A DNA stretch of 64,000 nucleotides, from the NCBI RefSeq assembly GCF_047511655.1, contig NC_133390.1:161174583-161238582 (forward strand), in the 5' to 3' direction. A program made the position numbers and the translations under genes. How positions within the stretch are numbered: the stretch's first letter is position 1; every line of letters begins with the position of its first letter. This stretch comes from Castor canadensis. Its lineage: Eukaryota > Chordata > Mammalia > Rodentia > Castoridae. Below the pieces are notes generated by a model. That model did no database searches. It had not been told where the DNA came from and saw nothing but the letters and a program-made list of their open reading frames with translations. Positions 22,983 to 34,205 of the stretch are shown one piece after another.

Positions 22983-23709
22983 ACAGGCCACCTCTTAAAG
23001 CCCATCTGCTCTCCTTCCTTCCCCCGACCGCCACCCTTCAATTCATCATAAAGCCTGAGAAAACAAAGCCTCATAAAGAAACCAACTCATCATCAGTCTG
23101 TCCTCTTTGATTTTAATTTTGTTTTTCAGTTTTGGTTGCTTTATTTTTTTTTTTAACATACTAATTAGATGCAAGCTTTTTGCTTTGATTTTATGGCCTA
23201 CATATTTCCTAAGTTTGCTGGCAGGATGACAGCTGATGTATCCCTTGAGGTCTCAGGAAAATGCTGATGAGGCAAGCCCAGCAGGGGACTTTTCCCAGGA
23301 ATTTCAGTCCTCTTTCTTGTGGTTTTTCCTCCCTCCTTTTTGGGGGGGGTGCCAAGAGAGCAGGGAATAATTGATAGCTCATTAAAGTCCTGCTTTCTGC
23401 AGACTGCTTACTCGGAGCTCCCAGAGTCCGGCCTTCCGGAACTGGCAGCAGCTCTGGGCCTGAGGACTGTGGACCCTCACAGGGATCCTCAGTCCAAGGG
23501 CTGAGATGCCCACACAGAGAAGGGCAGGCCAGACTTTGGGCTCAACAAGGACAGCAGCAGCATCCTGTCTTTATTTTCTGGTGCCTGGCACCAGGGCTTG
23601 GTCACTGCTGGGGAGTGTGGGTGCATGCTGAGGTTGGGCTTCAAGGACCTCTATGCTGGTCTACAAATCTAGGGCCCCACAGGTAGAGTGGTCCCTCGCT
23701 GAGCGCCAG

Positions 23710-23870
23710 CCGTGCCATGCTTTTAATGTGCGTTCTCTCTGTCCTCCAACAACCCTGGAAAGTAGGATGATCTCTGTTTTGCAGAGAAGGAAACCAAGGC
23801 TCCCTGAAATTAAGCAACATCACCTGTGTCACTAGTGGTGTTGGAAACTGGGTTCAGACACAGACAGGAC
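23710..23870 (-). repeat. MIR SINE, antisense
   Basis: The copy runs 'gttttgcagagaaggaaacc', 'aggctccctgaaattaagc' and 'aaactgggttcagacac' in antisense MIR order. Confidence 0.65.
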
Positions 23871-24215
23871 TATATACAGTGAGTGGTGCCTCCATCTTGC
23901 AGAAAGGAAATCTCTAGATATGCCTGTTGACATCATGAATGCCCACAGGCTTTTAAAAAGAAAAAGGAAATTCAGGGCATACACCCACATAGAGTACCCA
24001 TTTGCCACTACAAGGACCCAGCTGGGCTCCTGAAATGAGTCGGATACACTTAGGAGGAAGGGCCTTATAGTCCCCTCACATGGTCAGAAGCAGAGTGACA
24101 TCTGTGCTGGTTGGGGACACTGTGGAAATGAGGAAGCAAGCTTCATCCCTCGGAGAGTAAAGGAGCTTAAAGATAGATGTGGGAGGCAGGGGCAGAAAAG
24201 GAGCTGCTGGGGTAG

Positions 24216-24246
24216 TGTTTTGTTTGTTTGTTTGTTTGTTTGTTTT
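24216..24246. repeat. (TTTG)n simple repeat
   Basis: This is a clean tandem run of TTTG units. Confidence 0.92.
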
Positions 24247-24599
24247 CCAAAAGGTTTTACATACTTATTACTGAGTTCATTCTTAGGACACTCAAAGAAA
24301 AAGAAAAATCAGATTCCCAACTTAAATTGCCCAACTGTCCAGGCAATGTTGACATTTTCAGCTTGATAGGTTAGACAAACAGCTGTTGACCATGATACAG
24401 CAGAAATATGTGTGTCATGCCATGCAGTTCTGTACCAACCCAGCTTGGTTCTCCTCTAGTGTCCCCTGTTGGAGTTGTACCTGATTTTGTTACCAGTTTC
24501 CATCCGAATCTATCTTGCCTTTGTTCCTTGGCCAGAAATTGCTTGATTCTGAAAGTCTTGTGAGAAGACATGGTGAAAAGGCTGGTCAAGTTCATCCAC

Positions 24600-24880
24600 A
24601 ATGGTGGACAAAAGCAGAAGAGCGCTTCAGTGGTTTTTACATGGTGGTGTGCACATCGCATAAAATGTGCCATTTAAGCCATTGCTGGCATCACCACTGT
24701 CTACCACAGAACCTTTCTTCATCTTGCAAAACTGAAACTCCAGACCCATGAAACACTGGCTCCTTGTTTCCTCTCCCTGCATCCCTGGCAGCCTCTATTT
24801 TACTTACTGTCTGTGACTTCGATCATGCTAGGTTAAGGAGGTGTCTCCACAGTGAAGCACGCAGAGTGTACATAACTTCG
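24600..24880. repeat. L1M-type LINE fragment
   Basis: The sequence 'cttcatcttgcaaaactgaa', 'actccagacccatgaaacac' and 'cctggcagcctctattttac' parallels a common old-L1 segment ('...aaactgaaactctgtacccattaaacaa...'). The copy is diverged. Confidence 0.5.
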
Positions 24881-25469
24881 GGTCATCTCTTTGGCTATAG
24901 TGGAGGAATGTGACCTGGGAGTGCTTCTTAGCGTTCATGCTTGTGCTGAGGATTACATCTTATAGATGTTTGAGTCCACTGGTAAAAGTCATGGCTGGGA
25001 AGCAGCCATACTGACTCATACTCACTGGTAGGTGAGAAGAACGAGCCAGAGATCTCCCAATGCTTTTAGACAGTGGCCTGTGCCGCTTTGATTTGCTTGT
25101 GCTTTTATGACTTAATCTCTTCATGGAAGCCCATCAGTATTTCTATTGTTCGGAGGCTCAGCCTTGTCACTGTGATTTTAAAGCTGCAAAAGCTGATAGA
25201 ATTGACGTTTTGGTGACATGATGGGACATATGAGACCCATGCCCAGATATTAGTACTATGGCTACTGTGTCTTTGGAGGCAGGAAAGGACCATGGAGAAG
25301 GCCTGTGTGTTAGCCCTGAAGCTAGCTGCCTGTTGGGGCCAAGAGGAATCTTAGAGACACCAGCAAAGATGTAGATGGCCACTGGATTACTGTTCCCGGA
25401 GCCCCACACCCAAGTTCGCCCAAGAATAGTCTCAGAATGCTCTGCCTTGGACACTGAGCGGGTAGGGAG

Positions 25470-25725
25470 AAGAACCACCCTGTTAGAACCAACCATGGTA
25501 AGACTGTGGAGTCTACCATGAGGCGCTTGGGCTCCCATCCAAGCCCTGTCTCTTCCTGGCCATCTGACCTCAGGCAGCCACTTGCCCTCTCTGAGCCACA
25601 ATCTGTTATTCATAGGATGAGGAGCTTGCCTCAAAAGGCTGCTGGGAGAATGAGATGAACTGTCATTTGTAAAGGGTTTACACATTGGCTGGCACCTAGT
25701 AAGTGCTGGATGAATGTTATCTGTA
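25470..25725 (+). repeat. MIR SINE (nearly full length)
   Basis: This is a clear series: 'tctcttcctggccatctgac', 'acttgccctctctgagccac', 'aaagggtttacacattggct' and 'ggcacctagtaagtgctgga'. Confidence 0.72.
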
Positions 25726-26499
25726 GACTGTTGAAACTCGTTCCTGAGCTAACCCATCAGTAGTCAGTAGAGCAGGGATGCACAGAACACCACCAGTGTC
25801 TGCATGTCTTTGTAACTAAGGACAGGCTAATACATAATATGTTTGCATCTTGGTTTTCTTCTCTGCAAAGAAGCAAACCTAAAATAAATACCACCAGTCT
25901 TGGGTTGACCACTCAGGTTGAAGTGCACTCGGGTGCCTGGGAGCAAGACAGGAGTGAGACTGGCTCGGTACTGGAGAGTCTTTCCTTGGCCTGCAGCAGC
26001 CTGGACTCAGTACCAGCAGGAAAGCTGTGGGCCACTCCTTGGGCCTTGTGGGGTCTTGGAGCTCAGCAGGTACCTTACCAACTAGCTGAAATGTCAGCAA
26101 GACTGTGATCACATAACCTGTTAGCAGTGTGAGCAATTCCTTCTTCAGGTATGTTCGCTTAGACATCCCTGATGAAATTACTCCCCCCAGCCCAGCAGAG
26201 TGTTCTCCTTTAAGCTTCCAAGTTCATTGTTGTCAGTAGGGAATCTCTGTAGGGCCCAAGGATCTGCCTTTCCAGTCTCTATTTTGTGGTTATTTATGTG
26301 TCTTCCTGGGTTTTCAGTGTACAAGCACTGGCCTTCCTTTTCCCTTCTCTCCCTCTTCCTTCTGTATTTTTCTTAAGGGTGAGTATTTAAGGCCTTTGGG
26401 TAACAGGGCTCTGACCCGAATGTGAGCACTGGTCCAAGTTCCTGCCCTGGAACACAGCTCTCCCCATTGCCAGCCTCCTTTGTCACCTCACTCACCCCC

Positions 26500-26670
26500 T
26501 TAACATAAACAGAACAGCTTGTATTCCATGTCTGAATAGTAAACCTGCTGTCTAAAGTTTGCTTTAATATTTATGCGTTCAGCACTGCTGCCTGGTTTTG
26601 AGCTCCATCAAAGCCTTTATTCTAAGAGCATTTGAAACTGCTCGGGAAGTAAGGAAGGGAGTTGATGTGC
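26500..26670. other. Unique intronic block, possible conserved non-coding element
   Basis: This is an apparently repeat-free stretch with 'tttgctttaatatttatgcg' and 'tcaaagcctttattctaaga'. The call rests on texture only. Confidence 0.25.
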
Positions 26671-26789
26671 CTGCCATCATTCTCTCTCCAGCCACTTCTT
26701 CCTCTTCCCCTCCCCCTCCCTGCTGGTCCCTCATTCACTCTCTCCTCCACCTAGGTCTCCAGCTAGCATCTTCCTTTCTCTCCCTCGTT

Positions 26790-26809
26790 CACACACACAC
26801 ACACACACA
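26790..26809. repeat. (CA)n microsatellite
   Basis: This is a perfect AC dinucleotide run of about 20 bp. Confidence 0.95.
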
Positions 26810-27332
26810 GAGCAGAGAAAACTCTCCCCTAAGACCTCTGGGACAAATCTGTTCAATATTTATCAAGTGCCACAGCAGCTATAATAACCAGAGGTGTCCA
26901 AGACCACCAAGACTGCTCTAACCAAGACTCTCCTCTAAAACAAAGGATAGGGGACAAGACTAAGGGCCAGGAGCAAGCTGTGTTGTGGGTGTGGGCTGCA
27001 GGAGGCTGGGTCACCACACCTGCTCTGGATCTGGCTCCGTGGCTGTCTGGCTATAGGACCCTGGCCAGTCACCTGCCTCTTGAGGTTACAGTCCCTTTCT
27101 GAGAACACTGCCAGCTCTGTAACCTGGCTAAAAAAGTGAGGTTCCAGGACCCACCTGATATCTACCCTGGCCACGGAGGCCCTTCACCATGAGACCGTCC
27201 CTCTAAGGCTTGCCTTTCATAAGGTACTACCGTAGCCTTAGTTTCCGAGAGGCTGGGGAGCAAAAGGGTAGGATATTGCTTAGGTAAGAGGATGCCACTT
27301 TGGGGACCAGTCCTACCCCCAGTGCCTTTTTT

Positions 27333-27373
27333 TTTTTCTTTTTCTTTTATTATTCATATGTGCATACAAGGCG
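27333..27373 (-). mobile_element. Very short 5'-truncated L1 3' end
   Basis: About 41 bp are inserted: a T-rich tail followed by 'tattattcatatgtgcatac'. On the minus strand this is an L1-like 3' end (gtatgcacatatgaataata) and its poly(A). The flanks repeat 'cagtgcctttttt' (27320-27332 and 27374-27386), a convincing target-site duplication. Confidence 0.6.
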
Positions 27374-28554
27374 CAGTGCCTTTTTTCATTGCTGACACAG
27401 GTTCTAAGGTTTAAGTTCCAACTCCTCTCCCAGCCTAGACTTGGAAGTTGCCTCAGTTCTCTAATAGCCTCAAAACTTGTCCATGGCTGCAGAGATGAAC
27501 CGACACAATGTCTATAATGCCTGGCTCACGGTAAAGGTGACACCCCTTCAGTGGCCCTGTCCCCTCCTTCCCTCGGCTTGAGAGACCAGTGAGAGGGCAG
27601 CAGGCCTTGTTCTTAGCTGTAGCAGAGGGGTTCAGAAAGGGGCTGACAGGCTCTGGTTTCCTCTGCTTTGTGCATCTGAAATCAGGTCCCTCCAAGGAAG
27701 CTGGCTTCACTGTTGGAAAATCACTGCCCCAAAGGATTCGGCTCTTCTCTGCATTGTCCATCCTGAGTCTGAGGAGACACTGGAAGAGCAGGGTGTTAGT
27801 TTAATCTATTAAGGCTTCTGCCTGCAGACCTTGCCTCTGGGGTATTAACTGCTCTGATGATCACTCTTTGTCCCTTGGGCAGTGATGGCATTGCTCACCT
27901 GTGAGGGGAAGACGGAGGTATCCACCAGGCTCTCAGGGCCATAATGGGAGGCATCTCAGTCAGCTGCTGTTGGAAGTGATAGATGGGCCTCTCAGAGGAG
28001 GAGAATTTCTGTGGGGAGCACACAGCTGGCACATATCTGAATCCCAAATCCCATTTTCCAGCACATGTCCAAAGTAATAAACAGGAAGGAGGAGATGGAA
28101 GAAGTAGCTGGAGGAAAATCATTTCTCAGCATAGGGAAGGAGTGCTCACTTCTTCCTCTCTCCCTAGTCTAACGTGGATCTGGATTAGCAGATGTTTTCT
28201 TATGCAGAAGCCTCATGAGTTCACTCCATTGTTCTGTCCCAAGCCAGGCCTGGCCAGGGTCCAGGGAGTATAAGTGAAAGCAGAGAACTTATTCTCTGGC
28301 CACACTGCCAGGTGGCCCCCAAGCCAGGCTCTGCTAGAAACTTAGCCAGGTGAGGGTCCCAATCTAGGGAGAAGGACAGCAGAAGGTAGTCTACAGGAGG
28401 TAGAAACTGAGAAGCCTGAGCACCAGAGCAGAGGAGGAAAGCGATGACCAGGCAGTTTGCATAGAGATGTCTCTTGAGATGACCTTGAAAGACGGATGGG
28501 ATTTCCCTGAATGACATCGCCAGCCTGAACAAAGGAGGCTTGGGGAAGAAAGTA

Positions 28555-28685
28555 ATGTTTCTCAAACATCTGTTATTTACCAGAAACTTGACGCTCATTT
28601 TCAGAACAGACTACCCAAGGTCACTTAGGATTGTGAGGCAGAGACAGGGTCCAAACACAGCCTACTGTTTTGTGCCTTCTCCCCT
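28555..28685 (-). repeat. MIR SINE, antisense
   Basis: The copy contains 'tcattttcagaacagactac' and 'aaggtcacttaggattgtga' in antisense MIR order. Confidence 0.5.
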
Positions 28686-29123
28686 CTGTGGGTGCAGCCA
28701 TGGATGTCAGAGACATGGGGAGCCAGACGCCCTATTCCCACTCCTTTCTACCATGTTCTTTCTACCTGGCCACCTGCTCACCCCCATCTCCTAAAGTCAG
28801 GCACCACATTATTTGGAGAGGGGGTCACTTTTGAAAATGAAATGGAGTATTGCTGATTATTATACTGGAACAGTAGGTAATCCAAACCTGGATAGCCACT
28901 CGGAACTCCTTGACAGTGTCCATACCTTCTTGCTGCTCCTCCTGGTGTGTGGAGCCCCTAGCTCGCTGCCCTGCTGCCCCTCCCCCAGACAGCCTCACGG
29001 AGTTTATGTGTATTGGTTTATTGCCCTCCCTAGCAAGTGCAAAGCTCCAGTACCCCGCCCCACCCCCCCAAAAAAAGAAAGAAAAGTAGGGTAGGCTCTG
29101 CCCGAGCAGAGAGCTCCATCTTA

Positions 29124-29292
29124 CTTTTTTTTTCCAGTGCCAGAGATTGAACACAGGACCTCACACATGCCAGGCAAATGTTCTACCACTGAGCTGTCTC
29201 CAGCTCTTTTTAAAAATTTATTTTATTTTGAGACAGAGTCTCAGTAAGTTGACCAGGCCAACCTGGGATGCATGCATTGCTACACCCAGCTG
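29124..29292 (-). mobile_element. SINE, ID-like plus 7SL-like, antisense
   Basis: A poly(T) tail is followed by 'gattgaacacaggacctcac', 'ttctaccactgagctgtctc' and 'tttgagacagagtctcagta', then 'tacacccagctgat'. Confidence 0.75.
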
Positions 29293-29332
29293 ATACGGAT
29301 CTCTTATGGTCATTACTTTATTCTCATTACTG

Positions 29333-29480
29333 CAGGTAGTGATGCTCACCTGAGTGCATCAGCATCACCAGGTTGCTGACCCCAACTGGTGGGTTCCTAT
29401 TCAGAGGGATTGGGGTGGCCCAGGAATTTACATTTCTAATAAATTCCCACAGGATGCTGAGAACAGTGCTTGTCTCAACC
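29333..29480. repeat. MER5A-like hAT-Charlie DNA transposon remnant
   Basis: The sequence 'catcagcatcaccaggttgc', 'gattggggtggcccaggaat' and 'ttacatttctaataaattcc' follows the MER5A consensus. Confidence 0.6.
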
Positions 29481-30055
29481 CCCTTGTGCGACTTAGCAAA
29501 ATACCCGAGGCTCTGTAATTCATAAAGAACAAAAATATATTTCCCCACAGTTCTGGAACCCAGGAACTCCAAGATCAAAGTGCTAGTTTTTGGTGCCTGG
29601 TGAGGTCAGAAGGCCAAAAATGCTGCACCCTCACCTGTTGGAGAAACAAAAAGTCCTTACTAGCTTGCTGCCCTGGCCCTTTTATAAGGAAGGGTTTAAT
29701 ACCATCCCTGGAGGCAGAGCCCGACCACCTGCTGGAGACTCCACCTCTTAACACTGCTGCACTGAAAAGTAACTCAGTGTGAATTTTGGAGGGACAGAAT
29801 CATCTGAGCACAGCAGCATCTGCTGGGTTCATGCTGAGTGAATAAATGATGGATGAGGAGAGGGTGTGCAGGGAGAGGAGCCTAAGTGCAGAAAGGTAAG
29901 TGAGGCCCTTCCACTGGGGTCCTCGAATGCAAGCCCAGGAGTCTGGCCACCACAGGCGCCTCACTGGGGTCCAGTGATCCAGAACAGTGAGGAGTGACCC
30001 AGCTTTGGTGGATCATGTGCCTCAGATCCAGCCTAACCTTATCCTTTTCCCCTAG

Positions 30056-30144
30056 AATATGCAGAGAACATCGGGGATGGCCGGAGCCCCGAGTTTCGGG
30101 AGACAGAACAGAAGCGCATCCTGGGCTTGCTGGAGAACTTCTAG
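30056..30144 (+). CDS. CTNNBL1: CTNNBL1 last coding exon (C-terminus and stop)
   Basis: The bases AA complete the Glu codon begun at 19501. The exon then encodes YAENIGDGRSPEFRETEQKR and ILGLLENF, followed by TAG at 30142-30144. This is the conserved CTNNBL1 C-terminus, about residues 535-563. The acceptor is CTTTTCCCCTAG. A single difference from the human tail as I recall it (EN to ET in FRENEQKR) is conservative. The leucine-rich end (KRILGLLENF) forms the last helix of the protein. The joined five exons keep one open frame of 158 complete codons plus a partial first codon. Confidence 0.97.
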
Positions 30145-30245
30145 AGCCTTCAGCTGAGCATTGAGGACCCTCTGCTCCCTCCCACAAACCACTTTTACAC
30201 AGCTGTGTGACTTTCAACAGATTAAAACTAGTTTTGTATCCCTGG
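30145..30245 (+). other. CTNNBL1: CTNNBL1 3' UTR and poly(A) signal
   Basis: A short 3' UTR follows the stop. An ATTAAA hexamer lies at 30221-30226, so cleavage is expected near 30,237-30,245, just before a T/G-rich stretch (ttttgtatccctgggctggc). The human transcript has a similarly short 3' UTR as I recall it. The exact end needs transcript data. Confidence 0.8.
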
Positions 30246-30694
30246 GCTGGCATTCTTCTAGTGAAGCTTTCCCCGTGCCCCATCCCCGCACCTGCACAGC
30301 ACCTGTCCCAAGGCACGTCTCAGGAGCTAGTGTTGCCTCCCTCTGTCTCCTGGGAAATGGGGAGGGTGTGGACTGTGGACCCTCAGGCTTCTGACCCCAA
30401 CACTGAGAGGCTGGATGTGTGACAGTGAGGTACCCGGCCTCAAGCTGCGGCTTCCTCTGAGCCCTCAGCATAGTGTTCCAAACCCCAGCCTCACGCCCAC
30501 TGCGGGTGGGACGGGTAAAGTTACAGATACAGTGTCCCCTCCCAGTTTCACTTGCTGCATTTCTGATGTGAGAGGGTCAGTCTAGCCCAATGCTATGCCA
30601 CAGTGCCTAGTCATTCGCCTCACTTCATCTCGTCACATAGGCATGGGTCATTTCGCATCTTCACCAGAAGCATGTTAGTCCAAGAAGACATTTT

Positions 30695-30713
30695 GAGAGA
30701 GAGAGAGAGAGAG
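30695..30713. repeat. (GA)n microsatellite
   Basis: This is a short perfect GA run. Confidence 0.9.
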
Positions 30714-31549
30714 GCCACAGTCATGTGACCTTTACTGTATTAAAGATTTGTTATAATTGTCCTATTTTTTGTTAGTTACTAATTACTGTGTTTAATTTAT
30801 GAATTAGACTTCACTATAGATGTGTTTATATAGGAAAAAGCATAGTATATGGAGGGCTTCTGCACCGGTGTCAGGTGCCACCCCAGAACAGTGACCTGAG
30901 TCCCATGTGGTAGTTGAAGCTCCCAGGGGATTCCGAGAACTGGGTAAACTGCAGCTGTAGGTGGACAGGCCTCAGGTGCCAGTCCCCACGGGCATGGTTG
31001 GTGCGTAACTTTGGCCTCTGAGAATCTGCATCCCCAAAATGGGCCCTTCATGGGGATGACAGCACATGACAAAGATTTGGGAAGGAGCTCTGGAAGTGCA
31101 GCCTCAGCCCTGGCCCAGCAAGTGAAAAAGCCAGCCCCCACTGCACAAGTCAACATTGACTTAACATGGTTTCAGTCCGGCCTCAGAAGTGTCCCCACAG
31201 CAAGAAAGAGCCAGAGCTGCAATGTGGAGGCACAGCAGTTCATTACAGGGGAGAGTTGAACCCAGCTCAGTAAAGATCTGCAAGGGTCATCACTCCTGAG
31301 TGCTGGGCCTGTGGCCTACATTACCACTCAGTAGCAGCCCTCACTGCTCCCAGAACCCCAAGACACCTAGCTCCAAGCAGCCACTACCATCTGGCATGCG
31401 AGGAGAAGTGTTTGCCTCACAGGCAACCACCAAGTAAGCACTGAGTAAGATGAACACCTGCTTCATCCCCAACTTCAGGAATTCTGTTAGAAGACTGACG
31501 GTGCACTGCCACAAGTGAAGAGAGCACCCCAGCAGAGCATCCCAGTGGC

Positions 31550-31757
31550 GGTGCACTGGAGTTTGAACTCAGGGCCTCACACTTGCTAGGCAAGCGCTCT
31601 ACCACTTGAGCCATTCCAACAGCCTTTTTCTGTGTTTGGTATTTTTGAGATAGGATCTCTTGAACTATTTGCCTAGCCTGGCTTCAAACTACAATCCTCC
31701 TGATCTCTGCCTCCCGAGTAGCTAGGATTATAGGCTTGAGCCACCAGTGCCTGGTTG
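31550..31757 (-). mobile_element. Dimeric SINE, antisense
   Basis: An antisense ID-like part ('gaactcagggcctcacactt', 'gctaggcaagcgctctacca') is followed by a 7SL-like part ('gatctctgcctcccgagtag', 'gctaggattataggcttgag'). It retains CpGs (caagcgctc, cccgag), suggesting a fairly young copy. Confidence 0.9.
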
Positions 31758-32149
31758 GACTTAATTTTCACCCCACTTTTTCATGGCCATCATAGCCACA
31801 CACACCTTACCTGCTTCATGCTCCCTGGTATACATCCATCTTTCTAGTTTCACAACAGCCCTGCTGGCATGGCCATCCCCAATTGCAGGAAGCCAACACT
31901 GAAGTTTCAGCAGGCAGTCAGCAGCAAGACCCACATTCAAAGCAAGGTCTGCAATTCTGTGGCCTGCGCTCACCTCTCCACCTGTCTCTCTATTGAAAAG
32001 ACAGTTCCAGATCACTAGCTGACACTGTGCTTCGATCTGCCCCTCTGTCGATGAGTGGCTTAATGAATCTGTAGAGCGGAGCAAGTCCACGTGTGACCTA
32101 CAGAATCTCGGACTCTTCCAGATAAAGTTGGTACCTTAGAAATTGTTAC

Positions 32150-32300
32150 TCTTTCACCTGTATTTTTAAATTTTATTGGTTTTTAGCCAGGTAACTTGCA
32201 CATGGTTCAGAATTTAATTAAAAATGTCTGCAGTGAGTAGTCACCCCATCCCTTGACCCCAGGCCTCCCTGTTCCTGGAAGCAGCTCTTGCCACCCTACT
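32150..32300. repeat. L1M-type LINE fragment
   Basis: The phrases 'cttgcacatggttcagaatt' and 'gtagtcaccccatcccttga' resemble an old-L1 segment. Boundaries are approximate. Confidence 0.4.
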
Positions 32301-33429
32301 GAACTCCCAGAGTTCTGTGCAGCATTTTACAGTCTCCCCACAGAAGCCCAGGCTTCACTTATAAGTGCATCAGAAACCAGCACAGGGGGACAGACTTTGC
32401 ACTCCCCAGGCTGTTCACCCTATCAGTCTCTGCCTGACCTGTTTGCTGTATATGTTGGGGTGCCCCCTGAGATCCTGTTTGCCCAAAAAGGACCTAAAAG
32501 CAAGTTTGAACTCAGCCTACATTTCCCAAGTGAGAAATAGTCCCTCTTCACTGGGTCTTCAGGCAGGAGGGACGTGAGGAATAATCCAAGATGCACAGGC
32601 CCAGGGACTGAGGCAGAAGCCCATGCTTTGCTCTCAGTTCAACACCCACCCCACAAGGCTAAGAAGACCAGTGTTGCCACAAGCACTGGGTCCTGGACTT
32701 TGGTCCCAGCTCCTGTGTCTGCTCATGGCCAACCTAGATGCAGTTGACTTCCTGGAGCAGCACTTCCTCTTCCCCCACCCAGGACTCCTTGGGTGCCAGA
32801 GAAGGCCACCCCTGCCCTGGGGTCTGAGCTCCACTCCTGTGTCTGCCCACTCCTGGGGCTCAAAGCTCTCCCCTTCACATCCACCCTGTGTCCACAGCCA
32901 AGTGGAACCACAGCAGAGCACCCCAGAGGGGCAGCGTTCCTTTTCCCATCCTTTTAAGCAATGCTAGCCAGAGTCTCCTCACAAAAGCAATGAGAGCTCA
33001 TTTCCTGCCTCCTTCACAGCTTGCTGTTCTGTTTGCAGTGGTCCACACGCCGCCATTCAGCCGTGGCAAGATGGGCCACGTCTAATGGAGAGAGATTTGC
33101 ATACAGCTGCATTCTTTCTTTATCTCAACGCACTCTGTTGCCAGGGAAGCTGGAAGGCATCCTTCAGTCACCCCACAGTCTCACCAATGCCCAGGTGGCA
33201 TCTTCTGCCATTACCACGAGTGTCAATTTAGTGTCAACGGGGAGACAAGACTCACTTTCCTAAAGGCAAGACTTTGTGATGAGATTTTCTTTCCCAGCAG
33301 CAGAGGTAAAGGCAGACCCGCATTTTTCAATCTAGTGTGTGCGTTGGTGCATCTGGGAAGTGGTTGGTATCACAGTGGTGGGCCTTTGTTATCAGTGCAG
33401 GAAAAAAAAAAAATGGCAAGGTTCCTCCA

Positions 33430-33960
33430 GTCACCTTTTTCTTGATTAACATATGACCTTGGTTTAAACTTCTGAAGGTACACAGGCACAATGTGCAAGT
33501 CTCCTGGCCACCAGCCCCTCCCCAGAAACAGCCACTGCTCATTAGCCCAGGCTCCATGTTTTTGACTGAAAGAAATAATTTAATCCAAAAGGGTGGGTGT
33601 TGCCTGTTCTCATTCAGCTCCTTGCTTTTCACTGCACGTCTACCGCGCACACACAGTTACCCCCTCTTCTTTAATAGCCACGCTGTATGGCTATTTGGTT
33701 ACGCTGATGGTCATTTTGCTTGTTTCTGATCTTTGGCTTTGACAACGCTGCAGTGAACATCCTTGCACAGAACGTCATTTCACACATGCAAGTTTAAATT
33801 CCCGGGTAAAATTGCTAAGCCAAAGAGAAGGTGCCTTTCCATTGTGGTAGACATTGCCGCGTTGCCTCTGTCTCTCCACAGTGTGCACGGTGTGTCACCA
33901 GTCCAGGCCCTCACACATGGGATCTCCCGTGTGGCATTTTATCTGCAGTCCCTTGTGAGG
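33430..33960. repeat. L1M-type LINE fragment
   Basis: The text 'cgctgcagtgaacatccttg', 'acacatgcaagtttaaattc' and 'gtaaaattgctaagccaaag' parallels the common old-L1 phrase '...gctgctatgaacattcgtgt...ttgctgggtcata...'. Confidence 0.6.
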
Positions 33961-34064
33961 GCACTGGTGTTCTAGAAGAGGCATCTGCAGGGCAGGTATG
34001 GGTGGGTGTCGTGTTAGCTAATGCTGCTTAGATCTCCCTGTGAGCCCAGGACTTTTTGCAAAGC

Positions 34065-34205
34065 TCATATACCCTACCTTCCTGAAGCAGGTACTTTAGC
34101 CAACCCCATGTCACACATGAGGAAACCAGATGGAGGGCACCCCTGGTTTCCAAAGTGGCAGAGCTGGAAGTGGAATCTTAGCGAACCACGCTTCTGATCA
34201 CAGAG
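34065..34205 (-). repeat. MIR SINE, antisense
   Basis: The text 'gtcacacatgaggaaaccag' and 'aaagtggcagagctggaagt' follows antisense MIR order. Confidence 0.6.

Larger units (their letters stand above)
19502..30055 (+). other. CTNNBL1: CTNNBL1 intron 15 (10.6 kb)
   Basis: This is a GT-AG intron with donor GTGAGT and acceptor TTTTCCCCTAG. It contains MIR, L2, L1M and MER5-like remnants, antisense dimeric SINEs (22751-22982 and 29124-29292), a tiny L1 insertion (27333-27373) and simple repeats. No exon or RNA gene was recognised. The stretch 26500-26670 is flagged as possible regulatory DNA. Confidence 0.88.

Noticed and set aside
25167..25685. 172-codon minus-strand open frame
   Set aside because: It overlaps a MIR element at 25470-25725 and has no domain. 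It is most likely a chance frame.
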